Assembly (NCBI GenBank): GCA_017623335.1
Contig: JAGAPI010000239.1
Span: 1 to 11,617, forward strand
DNA length: 11,617 nt
Source of the DNA: Prevotella sp.
GTDB taxonomy: Bacteria; Bacteroidota; Bacteroidia; Bacteroidales; Bacteroidaceae
Direction of reading: 5' to 3'
Each line of letters opens with the position of its first letter. The first letter of the stretch is position 1. Position numbers and translations under genes: made by a program. This document shows, piece after piece, positions 1 through 6,079 of this stretch. Below the pieces are notes generated by a model, which was given only the letters and a program-made list of their open reading frames with translations, had not been told where the DNA came from and did not search any database.

Positions 1-96
1 AACTTGCTCACTTGGAGTCATCACCTCGAAGTCATGATTACTGCACGCTGTAAGAGCTGCTCCTACAAGTGCCATTAGAAAAACTTTCTTTTTCAT
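1..96 (-). CDS. N-terminus of a lipoprotein (partial, runs off window)
   Basis: Only the first 32 codons are present; the gene continues beyond the left edge. The translation begins MKKKVFLMALVGAALTAC, a textbook type II signal peptide: three lysines, a hydrophobic core, and a lipobox LTAC with Cys18 as the expected lipidated residue. After cleavage the mature protein would start CSNHDFEVMTPSEQV and be anchored in a membrane, probably the outer membrane as is common in Bacteroidetes. I chose the start at 96 because it puts the lysines at the N-terminus; an in-frame ATG at 105 would add only MIT. A promoter lies about 140 bp upstream, giving a long AT-rich leader. The N-terminal sequence resembles large Prevotella surface lipoproteins from memory, but 32 residues cannot identify the function. 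Confidence 0.8.
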   Translation of the reverse strand, partial: MKKKVFLMALVGAALTACSNHDFEVMTPSEQV

Positions 97-236
97 AGTT
101 ATCATCTCATTTTTTATTATTATTTGTAATTTTTAAATCTAAATTTTCTTTTTATTGGTAACGGTTATCTCTATTAGCTAAAAGATATGGTATCAATTTT
201 TGTATTTTGCACTATATATATAATATGTGTAGGCTG

Positions 237-267
237 CAAAAGTACATATTTTTTTTCAAACCACAAA
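237..267 (-). promoter_or_regulatory. Bacteroidetes promoter for the lipoprotein gene
   Basis: Read on the minus strand, TTTG (264-267) is followed after exactly 19 bp by TACTTTTG (237-244), matching the Bacteroidetes sigma-ABfr consensus TTTG-N19-21-TAnnTTTG. Transcription would start near 230, leaving a leader of roughly 130 nt before the ATG at 96. The leader is very AT-rich and contains GGTAACGGTTATC (plus strand, 157-169), a near-perfect 13-bp palindrome that might be an operator. I see nothing else in the gene-free stretch 97-344. Confidence 0.65.
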
Positions 268-344
268 GAAAAAAGTGATTTTTTTTGAACAAAAGATAAA
301 AAAACTTACTTTTTGTGTTAAAAAACATATTTACAACATAAAAA

Positions 345-410
345 TTAACAATATTTCTCCATCATACTCTCTATTGCTTTTTTTAAAGGCAATAAATCAG
401 ATTTTATCAT
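345..410 (-). CDS. 21-codon ORF overlapping the MNT gene; possible HEPN partner remnant
   Basis: Starts with an ATG that shares ATGA with the stop codon of the upstream nucleotidyltransferase gene, the usual translational-coupling geometry of MntA-HepT type pairs. It reads MIKSDLLPLKKAIESM and five more residues, then TAA. A full HEPN protein of this kind is about 110-140 residues, so this is at most its first helix. Downstream in all frames the sequence is poly-A/T-rich and does not continue a recognisable HEPN domain or the RX4-6H motif. The start geometry is seen directly; that it descends from a HEPN toxin gene is inference. It could also be a short translated tail with no function. Confidence 0.3.
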   Translation of the reverse strand: MIKSDLLPLKKAIESMMEKYC

Positions 411-700
411 ACAAAAACAACGTCTTTCTGAATATTTGACTTAAAAAGTGGGCGTAACGATTGCCTATATCTAACTAAATCCACGTTACAAGCGAATAGC
501 GATTTAAGTTTTTCCTCCAACTCATACATAATGGTCAAGGTTGGCTTTTCTATCTCCACGACAATATCAATATCACTGTTCTCAGTATTTTCTTCTCTTG
601 CTACAGAACCGAAAATGCCGAGTCTAATGATACCAAATTGCTCTCCGAAGCGGGACTTGAATTCAGATAGCTTTGCTACACAATCTTTGAGTTTTAACAT
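407..700 (-). CDS. Minimal nucleotidyltransferase (MNT, MntA-like) domain protein
   Basis: A 97-residue single-domain member of the polymerase-beta nucleotidyltransferase superfamily. The signature is clear: GS at 31-32 (FGSVAR), the metal-binding pair D43 and D45 in SDIDIVVE, and a third acidic residue D74 in NVDLV. The C-terminus (LRPLFKSNIQKDVVFV) is typical for small MNT proteins. Family knowledge: such proteins usually pair with a HEPN RNase, where the MNT AMPylates and neutralises the toxin; others are orphans of unknown role. Here the following ORF is only 21 codons, so it appears unpaired. It has its own promoter with a very short leader and is visibly more AT-rich than fprA next door, which would fit horizontal acquisition. 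The family assignment is confident; the antitoxin role is not. Confidence 0.85.
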   Translation of the reverse strand: MLKLKDCVAKLSEFKSRFGEQFGIIRLGIFGSVAREENTENSDIDIVVEIEKPTLTIMYELEEKLKSLFACNVDLVRYRQSLRPLFKSNIQKDVVFV

Positions 701-721
701 ATATGTTTTTATTTTTCGTCA

Positions 722-752
722 CAAAATTACAAATAAGTAAGTGGAGAACAAA
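722..752 (-). promoter_or_regulatory. Bacteroidetes promoter for the MNT gene
   Basis: On the minus strand TTTG (749-752) and TAATTTTG (722-729) are separated by exactly 19 bp, a perfect fit to TTTG-N19-TAnnTTTG. The predicted start site near 715 leaves a leader of about 15 nt. The gene is therefore probably transcribed independently of fprA, whose terminator lies just upstream. Confidence 0.7.
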
Positions 753-810
753 ATTAAATGAACATTTTTAATGTTTTTTATCTTATACCGAAGACATTAG
801 CAAATATAAT

Positions 811-848
811 ACAACAAAAGCTGCCGTTCTGAGTTTCAAAACGGCAGC
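811..848 (-). terminator. Rho-independent terminator of fprA
   Basis: A perfect 9-bp GC-rich stem, GCTGCCGTT (820-828) with AACGGCAGC (840-848), and an 11-nt loop. On the minus strand it is followed by TTTTGTTGT. It lies 26 nt past the fprA stop codon. The opposite side has no T-run, so it acts on the minus strand only. Confidence 0.8.
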
Positions 849-873
849 CTGCTTATTAATTATGCAATGTTTT

Positions 874-2043
874 TTACTTTGCCAGTTCCTCAGCAAGAGC
901 ATTCATGGCAGCCCCGTTAATGGCAGGCTTGTAAGCCGACTTGACGGTAACCACGTTCTCGCAGACGGTGATATTCTTCATTGTGTCAAGAGCATCACGC
1001 ATCACCTTGGCAGCAACAGGAGCCCATGAGCCGTTCTCCACCAGCGCCACACGGCGGTTGCGGTAGCCTTTCTTCTTAAGACGGGTGAGGAAGTCGTCCA
1101 TGGGAGTGAACACACCACCGTCGTAGCTTGCGGCACACAGCACCAGACGGTCATAACGGAAAGCATCCTCCACACACTCTGCAATGTCGGCACGGCTGAG
1201 GTCGGCAAGCGACACTTTCTCCACTCCCTTTTCCTCAAGCATGCCCTTGAGCACCTCAGCAGCATGCAAGGTGTTGCCATGGATGGATGCAACGGCAATA
1301 AACACACCCTCGTCCTCAGGCTTATAGCTGCTCCATGTGTCGTAAAGATTCAGATAATAGTCCAGGTCGTACTGCAGGATAGGACCATGCAGCGGACAGA
1401 TGCTGGCAATGTCAAGAGCAGCAGCCTTTTTCAGCAGAGTCTGCACCTGCAAGCCGTATTTTCCCACTATGTTGAAATAGTAACGGCGCGCCTCGCATGC
1501 CCAGTCCTCATCATTGTCGTTCAGCGCCCCGAACTTTCCGAACGCATCGGCAGAGAACAATGTCTTTGTGGAGCACTCGTAAGCCACCATCACCTCAGGC
1601 CAGTGTACCATTGGAGCAAAAACAAATCTTAGAATATGCTGCCCCAGACTGAGTGTGTCACCCTCTTTAACCACGTGCTTGCGGCTGTCGACATCAAAAT
1701 CGAAGAACTGACTCATTATCTGGAAAGTCTTGGCATTGCCCACGAGCTTAGCCTCGGGATATTTCTCCACAAAGCGCCTTATGCCTCCGCTGTGGTCGGG
1801 CTCCATGTGGAGCACCACCAGATAGTGGGGCTGACGTCCGCCAAGAGCATCGTCGAGATTACGTAGCCAGTCGTCAACCTTACGGTTGTCAACACAGTCC
1901 ATCACACATATCTTCTCATCTTCAATGATATACGAATTATACGACATTCCGTTTTCCACCACATACTGGCTCTCAAACAAATCAATGTCACGGTCGTCAA
2001 CACCGATATACTTTATTCCTTCTGCTATAATTTTGTTGTTCAT
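874..2043 (-). CDS. fprA: Flavodiiron protein, FprA family (O2/NO reductase)
   Basis: A 389-residue A-type flavoprotein, normal length for the family. Residues 1-245 form a metallo-beta-lactamase-like domain with the diiron ligands H79-x-E81-x-D83-H84, H147, D166 and H219, all present. Residues 246-389 form a flavodoxin-like FMN domain with the phosphate-binding loop SIHGNT (253-258) and the later segments AASYDGG and ENGSWAP. Family members reduce O2 to water or NO to N2O in the cytoplasm of anaerobes, taking electrons from rubredoxin or another carrier; the substrate preference cannot be read from sequence. No rubredoxin domain or neighbouring rubredoxin gene is seen, so the electron donor is encoded elsewhere. 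The gene lies downstream of a histidine kinase in the same direction, with 181 bp of repetitive DNA between. No consensus promoter is visible in that gap, so it may be read through from the kinase or use an atypical promoter. Confidence 0.93.
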   Translation of the reverse strand: MNNKIIAEGIKYIGVDDRDIDLFESQYVVENGMSYNSYIIEDEKICVMDCVDNRKVDDWLRNLDDALGGRQPHYLVVLHMEPDHSGGIRRFVEKYPEAKLVGNAKTFQIMSQFFDFDVDSRKHVVKEGDTLSLGQHILRFVFAPMVHWPEVMVAYECSTKTLFSADAFGKFGALNDNDEDWACEARRYYFNIVGKYGLQVQTLLKKAAALDIASICPLHGPILQYDLDYYLNLYDTWSSYKPEDEGVFIAVASIHGNTLHAAEVLKGMLEEKGVEKVSLADLSRADIAECVEDAFRYDRLVLCAASYDGGVFTPMDDFLTRLKKKGYRNRRVALVENGSWAPVAAKVMRDALDTMKNITVCENVVTVKSAYKPAINGAAMNALAEELAK

Positions 2044-2070
2044 ATAGTTTTGTTTTGTTTTTGTTTTTTT

Positions 2071-2120
2071 GGGGGTAGGAGGGGGTAGGAGAGGTAGGAA
2101 GGGTAAGAGGAGTAGGAGAA
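2071..2120. repeat. Purine-rich tandem tract, about five GGTAGGA-like units
   Basis: The plus strand reads as degenerate tandem units: GGGGGTAGGA twice exactly, then GAGGTAGGA, AGGGTAAGA and GGAGTAGGA. It is flanked at 2046-2070 by a T-rich stretch of TTTTG units. On the minus strand, the fprA direction, it would give a C/T-rich CTCCTACC leader just before the gene. Slippage at such a tract is possible, but there is no evidence of function here. Confidence 0.7.
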
Positions 2121-2153
2121 TTCTTCATTGACTTCGTCGATTTTCGGCTGCAC

Positions 2154-2246
2154 CTCGGGAAAGCTTAAGCAAGCTTGACTTTGTCTTCTTCCGTCACGAC
2201 TCGGCATAGCTAAAGCGAGCTTTGCTATGCTCTCGCTGCTCCGTCA
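2154..2246. repeat. Two imperfect ~45-bp direct repeats
   Basis: Unit 1 (2154-2196) and unit 2 (2200-2246) both start CTCGG, share the core AGCTnAAGCnAGCTT (2162-2176 and 2208-2222, 13 of 15 identical), and end CCGTCA. A third CTCGG with a short similar stretch follows at 2259. The unit resembles dispersed intergenic repeats I associate with Bacteroidales genomes, but that link is from memory. Unit 2 runs into the 3' end of the histidine kinase gene. Confidence 0.65.
2204..2230. repeat. Strong hairpin within repeat unit 2
   Basis: GCATAGC (2204-2210) pairs with GCTATGC (2224-2230), and inside it AAAGC (2212-2216) pairs with GCTTT (2219-2223), leaving a 2-nt loop and one bulged T at 2211. That gives 12 bp of stem. 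Neither side has a T-run, so it is not a classical terminator. The kinase stop codon (2225-2227) lies inside the stem, so the hairpin could affect mRNA 3' stability. Confidence 0.65.
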
Positions 2247-4288
2247 GTTGGCTCTCCACTCGGTTTGCACGAAAATTGGCTTTCCCTTCGGTCGCCGATC
2301 GTTGATTCTTCACTCTTCATTTTAATCGGATGGGTGAACACAAAGCGCGCACCGCCTGTATAATCGGTGTCAACCCAAATATCGCCACCAAACTTATTGA
2401 TAATGGTGCGGCAGATGGCAAGTCCAAGCCCTGTTCCCTGCTTAAACTCATCGAGTTTCTCAAAACGCTCAAAAATCTTGCCTGCCTTTTCCTTTGGTAT
2501 GCCGCATCCAGTGTCAGTGACGCTGAACACTACAAGATGCCGCTTACTGTCAATCTCCAGACTGGTTGTGATGGAACCGCTCTCAGTGCATTTCGCCGCA
2601 TTCGACAGCAGATTAATCATTACCTGCCGCAGACGGTTCTCATCGGTGCTAATCACCAGTTTGTCCACCTTTATGTTCTGTATATACTCTACATATCTGT
2701 TTTTGTTGTTACGCTTGGCTGTGGCAAACACCGTCATGCACAGCTTTACAATGTCTACTTCAGAGAAGTCGAAGCTTATCTTTCCCGACTCTATTCTTGA
2801 AAGGTCGAGAATGTCGTTGATGAGCTTCAGCAGCACATTGCTGTTGGTCTGTATCAGTTCTCCCATTTCCCTGCGCTCCTCTTCGGGCAAGGTGTCACAC
2901 TGCGACGCTATTATCGACGAGAATCCCACAATGGCGTTGAGCGGTGTGCGTATCTCGTGGCTCATATTGGCAAGAAACGAACTTTTCATCCTGTTTGCCT
3001 CCTCGGCATGCTCCTTTGCCACCTTCAATTCATTGCTCAGCAGCGTAAGCTGTGCATTTGTTCTTCTCACCTTTCGCAGCGACGAACTCACCAAAACTAT
3101 TACCATCATCAGAAAAAGAAACACCGCCAGTGCTCCATAAACCACAGAGGCATGTTTCTCGAAAAACGATTCAGGCTTATTGATATATGTAAAGTTTTCA
3201 GGCAACACAGACTCCGAGATGTCCAACATCTTCATTTTACCATAGTCAAATACATATTTGCTCGGCATTATGTTAAGACCGGCTATGGAGTCATTCTCAA
3301 GATAATTGAGACAATCTTGCGCCAAAGACTCGCCTACGGCTTTATATACAGGTATATATCCTCCAACCGCCCACGGATAGCTGTCCTGCGTATCAGATAG
3401 AGCCACTGACGACAACGAGAATGCCGGAATCGAAGGATTAGCGTCGGCAAGCGACTTTCTTGCAGAACTTATCACATAATTGATGTTACTGTCCACGCGC
3501 CATGTACCCACAAGCACCGCCACATCGTCGCCCTTCAGCGCCGCTATTGCTTTTTTTGTGTCGAAAAGTGTCAGCTTTCTGCCATCAAGACACACCAGCC
3601 TAAGCCATTTATATCTTTCCGCCTCCTGTTTCATAAAAGCCTGCATGGTGACACCGCCAAAAGTGTTGTCGCTCAGAAACGCCAGCTTCCTGGTATGCGG
3701 AAAAATTTTCAATATAAGCTCTATGTTCTTTTTTATGTCATAATCCAGCACATTTCCGCCGGCTATATTATAATCATCAAAGTCTCTCAAAATGTCACAG
3801 CTTTCCGGATGCCAGTTCTTTATGTCTGTATTGTCATCTTTCGGCAACAGTATAATGTTTTTTCCACGCATGCCAATAAACAGCGGCACAGCTGTGAGTT
3901 TTCCGCCATAGAGCGAACGGTCCAGAGAGAAATACACCGATGAAGCCTCAGTACCTATGAGCACTATTGCCGCCGGCATATTGCCATTTCTGAAATGACT
4001 GTCGAGAATGGAGCGCATCCTGCCCTTCCATTGCGGCATTTCAGGAAGATTTCTGCAATTAAGGCTTTTCACAACGAGATTGTATTCGGTTCTGCGTTTC
4101 TGACAAATCTTATAGAAATCGCTTATTACAGTAGTCATAACAGGCAGGTCTGGATTGTACGAACAGATGAACAGAATATCTTTCGACACATTATCCTTAT
4201 CAACATCCGCACCTTTGGCACCGCCGGCAACTGCCACAAGATTTACTGACAGTATTACAACAAACAATATGTATAGTTTCTTAAGCAT
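2225..4288 (-). CDS. Membrane sensor histidine kinase with periplasmic ABC-binding-protein-like sensor
   Basis: A 687-residue sensor kinase. Residues 1-26 are a signal peptide or first membrane anchor. Residues 36-345 look like a type 1 periplasmic binding-protein fold of the ABC_sub_bind kind (DILFICSYNP, FLSDNTFGG, PWAVGGYIPVYKAVGE). One transmembrane helix lies at about 382-402, then a short coiled coil (405-435). The HisKA dimerisation domain carries SHEIRTPLNAIVGF with phospho-acceptor H444. The HATPase domain has the N-box (NLLSNAA, 559-565), G1 DTGCGIP (592-598), FERFE (606-610) and G2 GTGLGLA (618-624), so it should be active. There is no receiver domain and no adjacent response regulator, so the partner is elsewhere; the ligand is unknown. 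The catalytic domain ends near FTHPIK (651-656); the remaining ~31 residues are encoded by repeat DNA and are probably not ancestral. It has its own promoter, divergent from the pseudouridine synthase gene. Confidence 0.9.
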   Translation of the reverse strand: MLKKLYILFVVILSVNLVAVAGGAKGADVDKDNVSKDILFICSYNPDLPVMTTVISDFYKICQKRRTEYNLVVKSLNCRNLPEMPQWKGRMRSILDSHFRNGNMPAAIVLIGTEASSVYFSLDRSLYGGKLTAVPLFIGMRGKNIILLPKDDNTDIKNWHPESCDILRDFDDYNIAGGNVLDYDIKKNIELILKIFPHTRKLAFLSDNTFGGVTMQAFMKQEAERYKWLRLVCLDGRKLTLFDTKKAIAALKGDDVAVLVGTWRVDSNINYVISSARKSLADANPSIPAFSLSSVALSDTQDSYPWAVGGYIPVYKAVGESLAQDCLNYLENDSIAGLNIMPSKYVFDYGKMKMLDISESVLPENFTYINKPESFFEKHASVVYGALAVFLFLMMVIVLVSSSLRKVRRTNAQLTLLSNELKVAKEHAEEANRMKSSFLANMSHEIRTPLNAIVGFSSIIASQCDTLPEEERREMGELIQTNSNVLLKLINDILDLSRIESGKISFDFSEVDIVKLCMTVFATAKRNNKNRYVEYIQNIKVDKLVISTDENRLRQVMINLLSNAAKCTESGSITTSLEIDSKRHLVVFSVTDTGCGIPKEKAGKIFERFEKLDEFKQGTGLGLAICRTIINKFGGDIWVDTDYTGGARFVFTHPIKMKSEESTIGDRRESQFSCKPSGEPTDGAARA
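2305..2322 (-). repeat. 18-nt repeat, copy 1, in the kinase 3' end
   Basis: The minus strand reads AAATGAAGAGTGAAGAAT, identical over 18 nt to 6857-6874 on the plus strand at the end of rsmA. In both genes it is read in the same frame and encodes MKSEE. It marks the point where the kinase reading frame passes from conserved domain into repetitive DNA. Confidence 0.75.
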
Positions 4289-4324
4289 GAATGGTTATGT
4301 TTTTAACATCGTAAGAACAACATG

Positions 4325-4355
4325 CAAAAGTAAACGTTTTTTGTAAAATAGCAAA
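4325..4355 (-). promoter_or_regulatory. Bacteroidetes promoter for the histidine kinase
   Basis: On the minus strand TTTG (4352-4355), 19 bp, then TACTTTTG (4325-4332): a perfect consensus. The predicted start near 4318 gives a leader of about 30 nt. It is back to back with the promoter of the pseudouridine synthase gene; the two -33 boxes are 46 bp apart, close enough to share a regulator. Confidence 0.7.
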
Positions 4356-4401
4356 ACAATGGTATAGATATTTAATATTTTTTAAAATTACATGTACTAA
4401 A

Positions 4402-4432
4402 GTTGTGCATTAGAAAAGTTTTTGTACTTTTG
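4402..4432 (+). promoter_or_regulatory. Bacteroidetes promoter for the RluA-like/rsmA unit
   Basis: TACTTTTG (4425-4432) matches the -7 element exactly. Nineteen bp upstream lies GTTG (4402-4405), three of four matches to TTTG. Transcription would start around 4437, leaving only about 10 nt before the ATG at 4448. Confidence 0.6.
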
Positions 4433-4447
4433 CAGTAAGAAAAATTA

Positions 4448-6079
4448 ATGTCACCACACAAAAATACTTCAGTGTTGCTGCACAAGATAAATAAGGACAT
4501 CGTCCCGCCCGAAAAATTCACATGGCCGTTCTGCTATAAGCCACATCCGCTGTGCGTGGAAGCCGCAAAGCATCTGCAAAGTCGCCTTGAAGCCAATATG
4601 GAATGGCATGAGGAGATAAACCGCGGAAAAATGTTTGGAGTGCTGGTGGTAAAAGATAAAAACGGCACAATGGGCTATCTGGCGGCATATTCAGGGCAAC
4701 TCTGCGGACGCAACGACCTGCCGGGCTTCGTGCCTGCCGTATATGACTTGTTGCAGCCCGACGGATATTTCAAAACACACGAGGCAGAGATAACAGCCAT
4801 CAACAATGAGGTGGAAGCGATAGAGCACGACACACATTATATAATATGGCGGCAAAAGCTGCAAAAAATACAGAACGATGCCGACAACGACATAAGCCGT
4901 TATAAAGCACATATAGCAGAGGCAAAGGACAGGCGCCGGCAGGCAAGAGAATCGGACAGTTGCGACAACGATGCACTGATACGTGAAAGCCAGTTTATGA
5001 AGGCTGAACTGCGCCGGAAGAAACAGGCTTATGCCGCTCTTGCCGCTGATGCGAAAGACAATATTGCGAAATACGAAAACCTGATAAAGGAACTCAGACA
5101 AAAACGTAAACAAATGAGCGACAAACTGCAACACTGGATATTCAGCCAGTTTGTGATGCTCAATGCTATTGGTGAACGGAAAGACCTGAACGAGATATTT
5201 GCCGAATATCACAGCATGACGGGCATAGGCTCTGCCATTCCGCCATCAGGTGCAGGCGAATGCTGCGCGCCAAAACTGCTGCAATACGCTTATGCCAACG
5301 GCTACAAGCCATTGTGTATGGCTGAGTTTTGGTATGGTGAGTCTCCCAAAGCCGAGGTGCGCCACCATCTGCATTTCTATCCTGCCTGCCGGAGCAAGTG
5401 CAAGCCCATATTAGAGTTTATGCTGAAAGGACTTGACACCGATCCAGACCCGCTCGATAGCGACAATATGGAATATTCTTCATTCAGCAAACCCCAAACG
5501 GTGTATGAGGACGATTGGATTGTGGTGGTCAACAAACCTCCGGGAATGCTCAGTGTGCCTGGACGCACCACACAGCCTGCAGCATCAGAGATTATGGGCA
5601 TGCTGCCTGTACACCGGCTCGACATGGACACATCGGGACTGCTCATGCTCGCAAAAGACAAGAAGACACAGCAGACATTTCATGCCATGTTTGAAAACAA
5701 GATAATAAAGAAACGCTATACGGCACTGCTCGACGGCATCGTCACAACCGACGAAGGAGAGATAACGCTGCCGCTGATGCCCGACATCAACGACCGTCCG
5801 CGGCAAAAAGTGGACTATGACAACGGCAAGAGCGCAATGACATATTATAAGGTGTTGCAGCGCAATGACGGAAAGACTCTCGTGGCTCTATATCCCCACA
5901 CAGGGCGAACCCACCAGCTGAGAGTTCACTGTGCACACCGCGACGGACTGAACACTCCCATCGTAGGCGACAGACTATACGGAAAAGGGTGGGGGAGACT
6001 TCACCTGTTTGCCGACTCTTTGGATTTTTATCATCCCATACTCAAAAAACAAATAAACATCACAATAGAAAACAAATGA
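4448..6079 (+). CDS. RluA-family pseudouridine synthase with long N-terminal extension
   Basis: A 543-residue protein. The C-terminal ~200 residues (350-543) are a complete RluA-type catalytic domain: VVNKPPGMLSVPG (360-372), HRLDMDTSGLLMLAKD (389-404) with catalytic D392, KKRYTALLDG (421-430), and PHTGRTHQLRVHC (483-495). It isomerises uridine to pseudouridine in rRNA or tRNA; the exact site cannot be told. No S4 domain is seen. The first ~345 residues are an extension found in a Bacteroidetes-type subgroup: a segment with FTWPFCYKPHPLC, a charged coiled coil at about 110-225, then APKLLQYAYANGYKPLCMAE and FYPACRSKCKPILEFML. The Cys residues at 314 and 318 and the conserved look of the extension suggest a real domain, perhaps for RNA binding. 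The start agrees with the promoter spacing. The stop overlaps the rsmA start by ATGA, implying translational coupling. Confidence 0.88.
   Translation: MSPHKNTSVLLHKINKDIVPPEKFTWPFCYKPHPLCVEAAKHLQSRLEANMEWHEEINRGKMFGVLVVKDKNGTMGYLAAYSGQLCGRNDLPGFVPAVYDLLQPDGYFKTHEAEITAINNEVEAIEHDTHYIIWRQKLQKIQNDADNDISRYKAHIAEAKDRRRQARESDSCDNDALIRESQFMKAELRRKKQAYAALAADAKDNIAKYENLIKELRQKRKQMSDKLQHWIFSQFVMLNAIGERKDLNEIFAEYHSMTGIGSAIPPSGAGECCAPKLLQYAYANGYKPLCMAEFWYGESPKAEVRHHLHFYPACRSKCKPILEFMLKGLDTDPDPLDSDNMEYSSFSKPQTVYEDDWIVVVNKPPGMLSVPGRTTQPAASEIMGMLPVHRLDMDTSGLLMLAKDKKTQQTFHAMFENKIIKKRYTALLDGIVTTDEGEITLPLMPDINDRPRQKVDYDNGKSAMTYYKVLQRNDGKTLVALYPHTGRTHQLRVHCAHRDGLNTPIVGDRLYGKGWGRLHLFADSLDFYHPILKKQINITIENK

Noticed and set aside
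531..740. 69-codon plus-strand frame opposite the MNT gene
   Set aside because: The MNT motifs on the minus strand are unambiguous, and this frame is only their complement.
2071..2120. Short CRISPR-like array
   Set aside because: The units are 9-10 bp and contiguous without spacers; no cas gene is present.
2204..2230. Hairpin as a terminator for the kinase
   Set aside because: There is no T-run on either side, and the kinase stop codon is inside the stem; it is better described as part of a repeat element.
2121..2325. Remnant of an insertion sequence
   Set aside because: Repeats and a hairpin are present, but I see no terminal inverted repeats bounding a unit, no target duplication and no transposase fragment in any frame.
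2367..3140. 257-codon open frame on the plus strand antisense to the histidine kinase
   Set aside because: It covers the conserved HisKA/HATPase coding region of the kinase on the other strand, has no recognisable motifs or promoter, and its composition is that of a shadow frame.
5989..6075. Upstream extension of the rsmA reading frame by 29 codons
   Set aside because: The family's N-terminus (KKHLGQHFL preceded by a few residues) and the ATGA overlap with the previous gene both place the start at 6076; the extension lies wholly within the pseudouridine synthase gene.
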